Source: Hygrocybe punicea (lineage: Eukaryota > Basidiomycota > Agaricomycetes > Agaricales > Hygrophoraceae). From it: a DNA stretch of 64,000 bases. Below the pieces are notes generated by a model. The model did no database searches, was not told where the DNA came from, and was given only the letters and a program-made list of their open reading frames with translations. Shown here piece by piece: positions 43,334-57,200 of the stretch. Within the stretch, counting starts at the first letter, position 1. The number at the start of each line of letters is the position of its first letter. The translations under genes were made by a program, and so were the position numbers. The stretch covers positions 6,200,001-6,264,000 of the forward strand of contig OY744463.1 of NCBI GenBank assembly GCA_963556145.1. The letters are read 5' to 3'.

Positions 43334-44311
43334 TTACGACACTCTTGTCCCAAAGGAATGCTGGATCAATCTGCACTTACTTGGCTTGTGAGACTTCCAG
43401 TCGGCCTTTTGACAAGTCGGGCCGCAATAGGACACCTTGCGAAAAAAGTTAATTCAGACTCGGTGGATAGTTCTCCCTCTCGAACGGTAACCAATTTGCA
43501 AGAGGCACAACGCTTGAATTGGGCAGCTGTTGCTTCAGTTGAATTGCACCGTTGTCGAGAACAGATCTTAAGAACGGATTTTTTGATATCTTGAGTTTCG
43601 TTTGCCCCAATTCCACACGTCCGGCACCATCCAGAGATCTTGAGCGAGGTACAAATAGTCGTGTGCATCTTCGGTTGCGTTCAAGACCCTCGGTGCTACA
43701 ATTTACCCCCGTCAACTTGACCAGGTCAGTTGGAGCTGAATCTCACTGGGTTAGCCAGGATCCGCATGAGGATTGTAGGATTGACTTTGGCGGCAATGCG
43801 AAGGTATTGACAAGCCAGACGGCAATTGCCCCAGAGCTTGAAAGCTGCTTGTAAACGAGGGCACCAGTAGATAATTCGGTGCAACTCTTTTCCGTTTCGG
43901 CCGATAAGAGTTCTTTGGAATTGGCACTGAAGACAGTCCCTCCTCGAGGGAGGATTCTTCCTCGACTTTCTAACCATTTTTGAGCAAATGAAAGCGCGTC
44001 TGATTCACGGCCGATTCTGATAAGTATCGATCCAAGCCAGGTGCACTGGGACAAGTTATCTCCTGGGCAAAGCCGGAGCATCTCGATTATGGTATTCCTT
44101 GAATAGATCGCTTGAGCATGTCTGATTCGTTGAATAAATGAAAACACGCACGCGGACTTATTGTAGAGCACGCAAGACGAACGAGGGCCTGGAGGATGAC
44201 TTGTGCGCTCATGAAGTGCTCCAAAAATTCCCCAAAAATTCTGTTAGTGTAAGGAATGAGCAGAATACACACAGTAATAAATTCAGCATTGTCCACATTG
44301 TCCACAATCAC
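43334..44311 (-). pseudogene. MYND-type zinc-finger protein, damaged or poorly spliceable
   Basis: On the minus strand: VILQALVRLACST (44250-44190), an intron, then NTIIEMLRLCPGDN and WLGSILIRIGRESDALSFAQ, LPRGGTVFSANSKELLSAET. After a 1-nt shift near 43860 comes AAFKLWGNCRLACQYLRIAA KVNP. Next are DAHDYLYLAQDLWMVPDVWN and a MYND finger (CSRQRCNS, KRCASCKL, intron, VSYCGPTCQKADWKSHKPSK C), ending at TAA 43334-43336. The family, common in agarics, has this TPR-like region plus C-terminal MYND. The frameshift near LVYK|AAFKL and a doubtful junction after RILAN suggest a recent pseudogene, although unusual introns cannot be excluded. No clear start codon. Confidence 0.6.
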
Positions 44312-44444
44312 GTCACAAGTATGGCGGTTTTCACAAGAGTATTTCCCGTTTGGGCGTGTAGGCGCGTTGAGTTTCTAACATTCACAAACAAACAAAACTC
44401 AGGAAATAAACAAAGTTGTATTTCTCGATTTACGCACATCCGCA
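44312..44444. other. Region between MYND relic and VPS4
   Basis: Shared upstream region of the two divergent genes; T- and A-rich with ACAAACAAACAAAA. No gene. Confidence 0.3.
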
Positions 44445-46185
<1,741 letters not shown>

Positions 46186-48931
46186 TACTATAATCTTTTG
46201 TCTTATCTGCAAGTTACCAAGGTGATGCTTACTTGTTGACGTGGGTGTTCGTCAAATAAACAATTTACCTCTGGAGTCCTTGTGGTACAGTCCACCTCAT
46301 TGCTTCTCCCAAGATCTTGACGGACCCGAGTTGTTGTCGACACTGCAATAACATAAGACCCCAATTTCCAACCTCATGTAAAGACGTCTATCAGGGGCTG
46401 CGGGAGCATATGCCAAATCGGATAATGCTTTCAAGTTGTACGTAGGCCGGTTTGTCGATTCTTTTATTCTTTTCTTTGGATGGCCTCTTGTGCTGCTCAT
46501 TAGCGCTCATTGCCGACTTGTGGAAATTTCTTCCAGAATGGCCAATTAGCGAGAGCTACTGTACCAGGTGCAGTCGAGAATTACTAGTAACAAATTTTCT
46601 TGCCACGGTTACTTTACCCCATTGTACAGATTTACCGCTTTCTGTATTGGAACAACCCATATAAAGATATTCCATGACCCAGTACCTTTTCCTGCAGAAG
46701 ATTGACCCCAAACAGAAGGTAAGGAGGTATGAGTATCTGGCCGAGCTGCAACAACAAATGGGGAAAAACGATTATTTATGTAAGTTTCTTTACGAGAACG
46801 GTGTTGCTGATGAAGTTGCTGAATCATTACTATTCTCCAACCATTAGTACGTACTATTGCGTCAGCCTGGGAGCCTTGCAATGACGTTGATGGTGCACAG
46901 TAATCGCGTGTAATTGCTTGGAATATCTCTTCAGGTTTGGAATTTGGAAGTTGGAGTCGGGTCTTTTTTTATTAATTGGTATAGCCTGAGAGCAGTATTG
47001 CTCTTCACCGTGGACACCGTGGACCGTGGGTGCTGCTAGTTATTCCGTCGACCAGCCATGAAATCAACCCTTCCCCCCCTGACGCCTTACCGGAGTCGTG
47101 TTATACTACTTTATCTCCAAGGAGAGCGGAAGTCCGAAGAGTCAGGAGTCCCGTGTACGTCTTATGTACGTCGTGTCTGTGTCTGTGTGCCTGAGAGGTT
47201 TGGAAAAAACCAAAGTACTGAGGCATCTTCGCTATTTATAGTTTAAGTCGAAGGACGTCCAACGTACCGGCCCACGGCCGCGGGTTCCAACGTCCAACGT
47301 CTGACGTCTGACGTCCCAACGCCCCGGTACCCCCGGACTACCTGCCAGTGCCTAGTATGCATGCAATGCACCGGTAACACACACACACACCTACTGTCCT
47401 GACTCTCGAATCAAGAGGTACTACACTCGGAAACGGAGCGCTAGCGATAATCAGTTCGGCTACTCAGAGTTATCATCTCACCTGTGATATGATGGGCACT
47501 ACTAGTACCTCGTGGGTAGCCCCCCATCTCCCCTAACACTACATAGGAAGTTTTCTGGACAACGTGTTATTTACACGCGTACGTTTCGGTCTATCGATCG
47601 GCGCACGATGTTGAAAGCCGCTGACGCGTGACGTGTGAAAAGTTGTAGTAGCGAACGGAATATAATGTACTCGCGGCCATATGCCTGCTACGCAAATATA
47701 ACGTTGCGATGCGAACGGTTTACTGTAATACGCTTGCTTGTTAGGGCCAATTGGCGGAATGACTTCGATTATGTTTTGTTGTCACGGTTGTGCCCTTTCT
47801 TCTCAACTTGAGTATAGTACTTTCCATCGGAGGAACGGAGTAGTTTTTGGTGATCTAGATTCTAGACGTCAAGGTCCATTGTAATAAGTCCATTTGTACT
47901 TTTGTTTGAAGGCTTTCTCCATAGTATAGCTAACGTAGTGCTGCTTTCGGGACAAGGCGGGAGTTCTACTGGGCTACCTGACCATAATATATAACGGATT
48001 CCGAGCACTGGGCGCGCACTAGTACTGGCAAGCGAGGCGCTAGCCTCTTGAAGCCAGTCGTATGCAAAAGACAAGACAAAGATCAAGAGTCAAGGTAAGA
48101 GCAAGAAGAGGGAGAAGGGGCCTTTGCCGGTACCGGTGTCCACACCCGGTGACCGGAGATTATCGACCACTTGACCACTACCACCCATATCGAGCTGGCC
48201 CTTTTCTCGGCAGCCAGGCAGGTCCTTGCCAACCAACCAGCTTTCACCCTGAACTGGTCACGGTGATTGAGTGTGAGGTCCGCAACTGGAGAATTATTGT
48301 AAAAGGCGATGTGATGCGGAATGGAAAAAAAAAAAAGGCTCTCCGACGGACAACTGGCATATGATAGTTGCTGTTTATAATGTATCCGAGAGAGAGAAAA
48401 CATTTTGAGCAGCATTGGATACATACATCATACATCATTCATGTGCCATCGGCGAGCGGAGATCATCGATCATTTGTGTGTCCTGAACACGGCAACGATA
48501 TGTAGTTGGGGTATTTTATGTTTCGAGTTGTGATTAACAAAACTTTTTGATGGAGAGTGTGGGGGGAAAAGGGTCTTTTTTTTTTTTGGCACAGCTCACT
48601 TGCACAGGCATAAGAAAGGTACAACGAAGGCTGATCAATTGCAGCGAAACAGCAAGTACATGAATATAGTAGGTAATCGGTAATAAGTATGTACGATGTA
48701 GTGAATGTGATGTTTTGTTAAATATATGTGCATGATGGAAAAAAAAAAAAGAGTGATTACACGAGGTCAATGAATATAGGCCTAGGCAGACGAAGATTAG
48801 GTATGAGCGGGTACGGTATGGGACAAACAGAACGCAACCGTCAAGGTAGCAGGCCGAAAACATGGACAATTATGGAACATGAACAGGGGGGGAGTAGTAT
48901 TAGGTCGTAGTAGTAGAGGCAGTATTATGTA
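46186..48931. other. 2.7-kb intergenic region
   Basis: No gene that I can support. A 57-codon plus-strand frame at about 46673-46846 (LFLQKIDPKQKVRRYEYLAE) looks mildly coding-like but has no partner exons. Simple repeats: CCAACGTC/TGACGTC heptamer-like units at about 47285-47325, (AC)n near 47380, poly-A at about 48324-48337 and 48739-48750, and poly-T near 48577. Part of it is presumably the 3' flank of the proline-rich gene and VPS4. Confidence 0.35.
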
Positions 48932-50164
48932 TTATGTACGCTGGAGGCGTGCGTGGACGTGGGGCTGGAGTGCGCGGGTGAGAGTCGGGGGGAGAGGGAG
49001 AAGCACGTAGGTGCTCTTTGACTTTCTGAGGGGCGCAGTGTTGGAGTAGAGTGGGTAGGGCGGGGAGTGGAACCAGGAGGAAGGGCACTGCGATGAGCGG
49101 GCGCTCGCGGTGTATTTCGGTGGAGCTGGTTCGGAGACGGTGGCTGCGGCTGCGGGGGCGGGGGCGGGGGCGGGGACAGGGACAGGGATAGGAGGGATAG
49201 GGGTTGGGGGAGGTGACGCGGGGAGCTCGAGGGTCCAGTCTACGCGAGTGCCAGTGTTGGGTGCAGAGTGTGAGTGCTGGGTGTGCACGTCTGGGCGGAG
49301 TGGGAGTGGGCGGGGACGGGGGAGATGGAGAGTCCAATCTGGCTCTGTTGGCTGCCGGCGGTGATGGTGCTGGTGGTGCTCACGTTCGCGGTGCTCCTGT
49401 TGGAACTCGGGCTGGAACTCGGGCGGTAAGTCTTCGTAGGGTGGGAGTGCGGATTCGGGGCCATGGTCTCCGACAATCGATTCGCCGTCCCATCTGTTCA
49501 GTTGGGGCAGTGGGCGGTGTACGATAGGGATGGGTGGGGGGTACGACGGTGCTGGGGGGATGTGGAGTGTGGGGAGCGGTCTGGGAGCCGGTGGCGGTGT
49601 GGGGGAGCGAGTTGGTGTGGCCACTGGAGTGGGCTCCGGGGTGGGTTCTGGTTCGAGATCGGGTGCTTGTTCCTGCTCCTGCTCCTGTTCCTGCTCTGGT
49701 TCAAGATCCAGGTCTTGTTCGAAGTCTGGGAGAGCTAGCGAAGCGGGGAGAGTTGGAGAGTCCGGGATGGCATCGGAGGGATCAGGATCGTTGTGATCCA
49801 GATCGTAAAAATGTTGTTGTGGTTTTGATTTGAGCCAAGGGAGGGAGTGGCTATGACGGATGATATGGATGTCGTGGTGGGACAGGTCATTGTCGAATTG
49901 TGGGTCTGCCGTGTAGAAGGTTGTCGAGGACGAAAAGACGTTGTTGAGGGGAGTTATCGGGGTGGACTGGTCTGTGGAGGAGGAAGACGCAGCGGACGGG
50001 AGAGAGGAGAGGCTTGGTGAGGGGGAATAGCGGTGCAGACGGTACGGGGGAGTGGGGCGGGGAGTGGGAGGGAACGAGTTTGTGCGGAGAAAGTTCAGTT
50101 TTAAGCGGTGAAAGAAGGAATTAGAAAGCTGAACCTCTGGGAGGAAAGAAGCAGAGGAACTCAT
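48932..50164 (-). CDS. Proline-rich low-complexity protein (410 aa)
   Basis: Single open frame from ATG 50164 (MSSSASFLPEVQLSNSFFHR). Composition is extreme: a Glu/Gln/Asp tract (LDLEPEQEQEQEQEQ), PEPTPEPTP, (AP)n PVPVPAPAPAPA, His-rich HHQHHHRRQ, and two copies of DWTLxLP (PDWTLHLPRPRP, VDWTLELPASPP), which may be a short repeated functional motif. ALPPYEDLPPEF contains a PPxY. No TM segment or known domain; predicted disordered. An in-frame upstream ATG at 50431 would add residues overlapping the BCP1 3' end, so I prefer 50164. The absence of introns and the repeats leave some doubt, but the frame is long and the start context is reasonable. Confidence 0.6.
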   Translation of the reverse strand: MSSSASFLPEVQLSNSFFHRLKLNFLRTNSFPPTPRPTPPYRLHRYSPSPSLSSLPSAASSSSTDQSTPITPLNNVFSSSTTFYTADPQFDNDLSHHDIHIIRHSHSLPWLKSKPQQHFYDLDHNDPDPSDAIPDSPTLPASLALPDFEQDLDLEPEQEQEQEQEQAPDLEPEPTPEPTPVATPTRSPTPPPAPRPLPTLHIPPAPSYPPPIPIVHRPLPQLNRWDGESIVGDHGPESALPPYEDLPPEFQPEFQQEHREREHHQHHHRRQPTEPDWTLHLPRPRPLPLRPDVHTQHSHSAPNTGTRVDWTLELPASPPPTPIPPIPVPVPAPAPAPAAAATVSEPAPPKYTASARSSQCPSSWFHSPPYPLYSNTAPLRKSKSTYVLLPLPPTLTRALQPHVHARLQRT

Positions 50165-50261
50165 TGGTGGGGGGGGGGTGAAAGGGGGGGATAAGAGGGT
50201 GGTTATATAATAGAGAGAAAAACAAGAATAATCATAGGAGGCGATGCGATTGAGACCGTTA

Positions 50262-50294
50262 AGAGGTACCATCGATCGATCGATCGATCGATCG
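50262..50294 (+). repeat. ATCG tetranucleotide microsatellite
   Basis: (ATCG)n, about six to seven units, between the proline-rich gene and BCP1. The flanking 50165-50354 is otherwise non-coding apart from a GGGGGGG run near 50168. Confidence 0.8.
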
Positions 50295-50354
50295 GAGATG
50301 ATCGTGTTTCGTGTCATCAGGATGGCAAGTCCCGTGGTGATCGGTAGCAACACT

Positions 50355-51417
50355 CTACTGCTTGTATCTCTCCCCCAGCTTGTCCACCAACGCAGCCAGC
50401 CTGTCGCCACGGACGAGCATAACACGTCCACCCGTGTCTATCCCGGTATCTTCCGACGAGCTGCGAGCGAACCGATACGTCAACGCATGTGTCGCTTCCT
50501 TTTTTGGGTCGTCAGCAGCATGGCCATTTCCAAGATCAGTTTCAGATTGCGAACCTGCAGGATACACTCGTCCTCTGCGTGGAACGAGTGCACATCAGCT
50601 GGGCTTCCATTTGCATCCGCCCGTCGTCGTGCCCGTTTCGGTACCGGTTCTCCCATTTCCACCTCTTCCTCTTCCGCTCCCGTGACCCGGTATATACGCG
50701 ACACGAACAGCAGATACTCAAACCGGTACGGCTCACTCTACGCACCTTAGCTAGTAAATTTTAAATATATATTAAATAAAACACCCACATCGTCAATCGC
50801 CCACTTGAGCTCGTCCGCAAGCATACGGTACATCGGAGGGATAACCTGCACTGGCATGTTGATCAACCGTTCACACAAGACAATGCCAACGTGGTTCGTA
50901 TTCGCGAGTGCACCGGGTCCAAGCAGCGATTGCAGAACAGCGTGGAATTCAGCATCGGAGGTTGTTTTCTCAAGAACATATGCTGCGATCGCTTTTATTG
51001 ATGGTCGGTTCTGCGTGTTTTTATTTTATTAATAAAATAAAACAAACCTTTTTTTCTGCATTTGCAAACGGCACAAACCTGATGCACTTGCATGTTGAGC
51101 ACGGTCAGAAACGCATACGGATCGCTCTCGATCCCCTCCGTCTTGATAGTCGTGCCAATCGTCGGCTGGCTCAGTATGAGGTCCACAAGGTCGTGCAGAT
51201 GGAAAAGCTCGGCGTCAAACTGGAACAGCTGGCCGAGCAGTCGCTTCAGCGCATGATAGTCCACCCCAGGGTTTGGGTCGAAAAACTCGAAATCGACGTT
51301 GACCAGGCTCTGCAAGTCGCACCGCAGTGCTCAGTACCCAAAAGTCTACTGGCAATCGAGATGACCTACGACGTCGCTGTCCGAGTCCTCGTCTCGACCT
51401 TGTTTGCGCTTCGACAT
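50355..51417 (-). CDS. BCP1: BCP1/BCCIP family protein
   Basis: Nuclear protein; in yeast Bcp1 acts in ribosomal protein uL14 chaperoning and nuclear export. ATG at 51417 (MSKRKQGRDEDSDSDVV), intron, then SLVNVDFEFFDPNPGVDYHA, LKRLLGQLF, ILSQPTIGTTIKTEGIESDP, YAFLTVLNMQVHQ. After an intron follow SIKAIAAYVLEKTTSDAEFH, GPGALANTNHVGIVLCERLI, NMPVQVIPPMYRMLADELKW. After a further intron: YRFEYLLFVSRIYRVTGAEE, PKRARR, VHSFHAEDECILQ and the C-terminal RVMLVRGDRLAALVDKLGER. These are the recognised family blocks and the frame is intact over four exons. The promoter is shared with proline dehydrogenase, 121 bp separating the two ATGs. Confidence 0.92.
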
Positions 51418-51538
51418 TAATATTGTGTGACTCTGTGAGAGTTTTTATTTATATTTATAATCTAATCTTATCAAAAAGCTTGTTCACTTTCGGATCCTTC
51501 GCGCTCGCCATGCACCCTCCAACCCGCACCACTCTTCC
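51418..51538. promoter_or_regulatory. Bidirectional BCP1/proline dehydrogenase promoter
   Basis: 121 bp between divergent start codons. Contains an AT-rich core (TTTATTTATATTTATAATC, about 51446-51464). Both genes must be driven from here unless 5' UTRs overlap. Confidence 0.55.
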
Positions 51539-54006
51539 ATGTTCCTTCACCGCAGTTTCGCCAGAGCCCCCCTTCGCACTGTAAAGCATTTCTCACAACC
51601 CCGCCTCCGCAATGCCGCCCTCGCTTCCAGCGCTGCTCTCTCCCTCGCCGCCATCCTCACTCTCTCCCTCCCAGCCATACACGCCGATGACCTCCCATCC
51701 CTCCGCAGTCGCATACAACAAGACCCCTCCATCTCTCTACCATCTCTCATCCGTGCTTACACCGTCTACTCAATGTGTTCGGTCCCCCTCCTCGTAGACA
51801 ACGCCCCCGATATCCTTGCCCTTCTTCGGACCATACCCGGTGCCAGGCAACTCACAGATGCTCTCGTTCGCGCTACCTTTTTTTCTCAGGTAAACCTCAC
51901 CCGACTTGACGGACTCTCTTCTCATTTCTTGTTTTCCACACAGTTCGTGGGAGGCGACACCGCCCATCAGGCGATCCCACTCCTCCGCCGTCTCCGCACA
52001 GAGAACAAGGGCGCACTATTCGCTTACTCCGTCGAGGTCGACGCGTCACAGCCGTCCAGCATCGCTTCTTCTCCCTCAACAACACCACACAAACGTATAG
52101 TGGACGAGATGATCCGCTGTATCGACGTTGCAGCCGACTTTGACGATGGGTTTGCCATACAGGGAGATGGGAGCACACGCAAGACCTGGGTTGCTCTCAA
52201 GATGGTAAACCGCCTTGCCTTTCAAAGCTTTTATACTTCGTCCTTACGTACTTGTGTACGCAGACAGCTCTTCTTCCAGACGCGAACGCCCTCGTAGCCC
52301 TATCCGCACACATCCTCAGGACGCGTACCAATACCACTATCGCCTTCCCCGGCTGTCCTACCTCACACGATTTAGACGTGCTTTACGATGACCTTCCAAG
52401 GTATGATATTATCTCCTTGTATTCAGTGCACACGACATATCTATATCTAGAGGGAACGCCGTCGCTCATGGACTAGTCCGAGGATTGACGCAGGAGGACG
52501 TGGTCGCGTTGAGGGACCTCCACGCTGATCTTGTCAGGATCTGCACGCATGCTGCGGAGAGACGTGTCAAGGTCATCGTGGATGCAGAGCACAGGTCAGT
52601 CTTTTATTATATCGTGCACCATCTCACTTCTCATTTGCTGACAGTTGGTATCAACCCGCTATCGACGCGCTCACCCTCTCGCTTATGCGGAAATTTAACA
52701 AGTTGCCTGCTGGTTTGGATTCGGGAGAGGCAAAGATGGTCCAGCCGTTGGTGTATGTCACGTTTCAGGCCTATCTCAGGAGGTATGTTCTCAGTTGATT
52801 TGGAGAAATCCATATGTGTCTTTCTTTACTCGAGCTTTGTGAACGTGCACTCGCACACTCTGTGTCCCTCCCACGCTTGTGCTCTTTCCTTCTGACGACC
52901 ATCTTCCGACTTTTGTCAATATACATACTCACTCACCACACAGGACCCCAGCATATCTCGCCCAGTCCATTCTTGACGCTAAAGCGGACAACTATGCTCT
53001 CGGCGTGAAGTTGGTTCGCGGGGCCTATCACCCACTAGAGATTGCCGCACACCCGATCCAGACGGCTATTCTTATGCGCTCCCACTCGCTGTCGTCGTCG
53101 TCGTCGTCATCGTCGATATCACCTGATACGCTCCCGCCGGTGTGGTCCACGAAGGAAGAGACGGACGCGTGTTATGATGAGTGCGCTAGGGTCCTCGTGC
53201 GTGCCGTTAGGGACGACATCGTGTCTGCTTCTTCTGCTTCTTCTTCTTCTGACTTGCCTGGTCAACCCTCCTCGAGTACGGCGATGCAGCGGCCGCTGCA
53301 ACCACCACCACCACCACCACCACTTCCCAAAATCGGAGTACTTTTCGGAACGCACAATTGGACGAGTTGCAACGTCATTCTGGATGAACTAGTCGCCTGC
53401 GGGCTGGCATCCAAGGTTAGTAGTGAAGGCGGTCAGGAAGAGGATGAGGTGATGACGGTGGTGCAGTTGGAGTTGGGGGATGCCGTGACGGAGAGGGTCA
53501 CGATGGGACAGTTGTATGGTGGGTGGGTTCTCTAAATCTGACGAGATGGTCGTTTCTTTTGTTATTGTTGGTGGTGGTGGTGTGGTGGTGGTGTTTCTTG
53601 CGTGTTGTTGACATATCAGCTGGTTTTTTTTTGCTTTGTTCTTTCGATCGAACAACAGGCATGAGTGATGCGCTGACCGATTATTTGGTGGGAAAAACGA
53701 GGTCGAGATCACCTTTTGTCATCAAGTGTGTTTGTTTTTTCGTTCCCCTTGTCTTCTCTCTGTCTCGCTGATTATTTGGTAACAGATACGTACCGTATGG
53801 CGCATTATCTGAGGTGTGTTTTATTTATTTCACATTGCCATGGTTGGTTCTGAACCAACCAACCAACCGACTCCTTTGTTTTTTTACAGGTTATACCTTA
53901 TTTGAGCCGCCGAGCCATAGAGAACAAATCCGTGCTTGGCGGCGGCGGCGCTATCGAGGAACGTAAACGCGCTTGGGCCGCCATCAGGAAGAGGTTATTC
54001 GGCTAA
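51539..54006 (+). CDS. PUT1: Proline dehydrogenase, mitochondrial
   Basis: FAD-dependent oxidation of proline to pyrroline-5-carboxylate in mitochondria, the first step of proline catabolism. N-terminal MFLHRSFARAPLRTVKHFSQ is a basic amphipathic targeting peptide, followed by a hydrophobic stretch (ALSLAAILTLSL). Catalytic barrel features: FVGGDTAHQAI, KALL-equivalents, RRVKVIVDAEHSWYQPAIDA (after an intron), VYVTFQAYLRRTPAYLAQSI (across an intron), YALGVKLVRGAYHPLE, FGTHNWTSC and the C-terminal YVPYGALSE|VIPYLSRRAIENKSVL, in which RRxxEN is the substrate/FAD region. About eight introns. Between LVRGAYHPLE and FGTHN there is an expanded Ser-rich (SSSSSSSS) and polyproline (PPPPPPP) insert. 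The stop is at 54004-54006, 275 bp from the convergent CAND1 stop. Confidence 0.92.
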
Positions 54007-54281
54007 GAGACGGATGGATTCGAAGATACCTTTGTATTCCCCACCTCTTGTTCTTCAAGCATAATAATCGCTTAGCTTAGCTTATTATAAATCCAAGAAC
54101 ATATTTTAGAACCGAGTATATATGCAGAAAAACGTTTGTAATGTCTCTTGGTGTTTTATTTCAATACCACGAATGCGAATGGCAACAGCAAGTCGATAAC
54201 ACGGTAACTATTATCATTAACTGAAAAAAGAAAAAACACTTATACTTCCCAAAAGAAAAGTAAACCACACCCAGCAGCCGG
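54007..54281. other. Convergent 3' flanks of proline dehydrogenase and CAND1
   Basis: Contains a repeated GCTTAGCTTAGCTTATT block (about 54072-54086) and A-rich tracts on each strand suited to two terminators. The same sequence, mutated, occurs inverted at about 40190-40310. Confidence 0.5.
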
Positions 54282-57200
54282 CTATGCCCCAACCAACTCC
54301 TTGAACTCCGCACCCCACGTCGCGCTCTTCTTCAGATCTTCCGCAAAAGCATCAAACCGCGGAGACACCCCTGTTCCAATCTTGCTCAACGCCGCCACAG
54401 CCCTCAACGCGCTCCTTTGCAACTCCGCAGCCCGCTCAAGATCCTGCTTCACAGTGTCCTTCGTGACCGTCGCGCCCTTCATCGTCTTTTCCAGCTGCGG
54501 CGTCGCTTCGTCGAGCCGCTGGGACACCGCAGCGGGCGCTACCTGCGACAGCCGGAAGAGCATCATGTGCGAGATCACCTTGATCTCGTCAGAGGCGTCC
54601 GACAGCCCTGGAAGCACCCGGCCGAGGAACTCGTGCAAGTCTAGTTTATTCAAGCACGTGTCAAGCTGTTGGGGGGAGTTTGGTTGGCAAAAAACATCCA
54701 AACGCATCAGACCACAACATACCAGAGTGTACATCGTCTCATAGGCAGTCTTGCGCGCTTCGAGACCATCGTCAACCGTATGCGTCCACGGACCCATCTG
54801 CACGGTGCGAATGAGTTCAGGATTGATGATGGTCTCCTTGTACAGGCTTGGCAAGAGAGACGACAGGTGCTCTCGAATCAGGTGAGGCTTGGTACGTGCA
54901 GCAGAGTTGAGCGCCGACAGTGCCAGTCGTCGGACGGTCTAAAGCAAGGGATCAAATTTAAGGACAATCTGGAGAACACAATATATTTCTTACTAGGTCT
55001 TGATCAAGCATCAGTGAAAGGAAATCAATGATCAGCGGGGCGAGAAGCTCGTCGTACGACTGTGATGTATCAGCAAATGTGTATCGGATGGCAGATATAA
55101 CAGTAGCCCTAGTTGCGGCATTTTCGTCACGAATGCGAGCCTGCCGCGGGAAAACGCTAATCAGGTTCCGCACAACCAGGTTCGTGAAACGGGGGCAGAC
55201 TCACATGCAGTTGTGGTAAATATCGGGACGGTTGCGTGGTTGCTAACTTTCCAAGACACGCAGCAGCTACATTCCGAGTCGTTTCTTCCGAATTTTCAGA
55301 GTTCTCGAACAGTGGCACCCACAACATCTCCGCTACGCCTTCCAACTGCCCATGAGAGCAGTGTGTAACAACCTAGTCATCTTCGGTGAATAGAAGCAAA
55401 TAATTGACGCAGTTGTCCATCAAACCTCTTTCAGGGCATGCAAGGACAGTAAACGTTTCTTGGGATCACTTTGAACCATCTTGACAATCACGGGAAGGAA
55501 CTGGTGAAGGTTCCCGATGGCGATGTTACCTAACAACTGAATGTTATTCGATATTTACAACATTATTTCGGAAAAACAAACCTGCGGCAAATGCTGCGGC
55601 AGTACGAATTTCTTCTTGCTCGGCACCAAAGTGGTCGATGGCATGGCTGAATGTATCCTTTTGACGTGACATATCGCTGTTATCACATACTCCATCAGAG
55701 TCCGCCCGACGGAGATCACAAACACATACATGAACCGCCCCAGTTCTCCAAGAATGAGCAAACTCAGCACAACATTACTAGTCTTTGCCTTCGACCCCTT
55801 CTAACAAATTGAACACATGTAATTTCAGTAATGTGCATAGTCAGCTGACAAACATAATCTGAGAACACGCACTCTCAGATGCTTGGAATACTCGGCAATA
55901 GTCCCAGCAGCAATATCCTGCTGGCTTTTCACAACCTGCGCAATGCACTTGGCCACATTCGCGGGACTCGCCTGCCCCTGGTTCCCCTTGTCCATCGAAA
56001 TAACCAGGTTTGGCACAACGTGTGTGGCGATCTCCCGATCGGCTTGGACAAGTGCAGCGAAGAACGCCAGTGCAGAGTCTAATGCAGCGCCAGAGACAAG
56101 AGGCGAGTGTGCGATATCGTAGACACCTGAAAGGAGGTCACGTTCTACCTCCGGGAAGGTCGTTGATGGAGCGAGTTCAAGCAAGAGAGCGAGAATGGCC
56201 AGAGTTTGAGAAAGGAGGGAGATGTCAGTCGTAGAGACGTAGGTCTTAATTTGAGGAACAAGTTCCGAGGGCAGGTCGTGTGGTACGACGGAATAACTAA
56301 GACAACATTAGTACTGTTTTTTTTTTGGCATTGCGGAAGAGAAAACACCTTCTTAACAGCACATCTAAAGCAACAAATATGTCGCCCTTCCCGCTTCTCC
56401 CACTCTTTCTCATCAAACCCATCAACCACGCCACACATCCATAAATCCACTCGTCGCTGATAGTCACATCTTTTGCCACTTTCGTCACGACCTTGACAGC
56501 ACCCTCAGTCTTGCCCGTTGTCCGACAAATGAATTCCCACTCCGTCTTATTCTTTCCCTTGAGGATATCCGTCGCACAAATCCATAAATCTCCAATACAC
56601 TCCTCTGCACGCGACCGCACTTCTGCATCCGTATCATGACTGCTCAACCTAAGAACAGCTTGCTCGTACACAAGATCAACCCAATCGGCACTTCTGATGG
56701 GCTTTGTCGCGTTCAAAAGTGCAGAGAACACACGGAACGTCTCCGAGGCGATACGAGGATGTTTCTCTCCAAGCAGCTTAAGTAGGACCGGCGTGAGTCC
56801 GGGAAGGGAACCAGACAATATTGTCGGTGAATGGGTCGCGAAGAAGAGGGCCAAGAAAGAAAGACAGGTTAGGTGAAGAGTCGAAGTAGACGTCGTAGGT
56901 GACTGAGACAGAATAGATCTGGATGTCGACATGATCGGGGTCACGTGACTGGAGAGAGAGCCTGGGAGGACATCAAGTAATGCATGTAACAGTCCAAAAC
57001 CTGCTTGCAATGTGGCGGGAGGCGTCTTGACAGACTTGAATTGATTTAGAAGTGCCTTAGATAGTGAAGGCACCTGGCTCCGCAAAAGCGTGTAAGGAGA
57101 CTCTTCGACATCCATAGTCTCATTATCACGTTTCCTCTTTCCGCGGATACTGGAATCGGCATCCTTGGCTTGAGGATGGCCACCATAGACGGCTGTCTGG

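Noticed and set aside
46609..46881. Small frames after VPS4
   Set aside because: One 57-codon frame looks slightly coding-like, but no family or exon structure could be supported.
47862..48090. Frame on minus strand
   Set aside because: No start context, no domain, isolated in a gene-free region.
48532..48869. Minus-strand ORF of 111 aa with poly-lysine
   Set aside because: Created by poly-T/poly-A tracts and unsupported by motifs.
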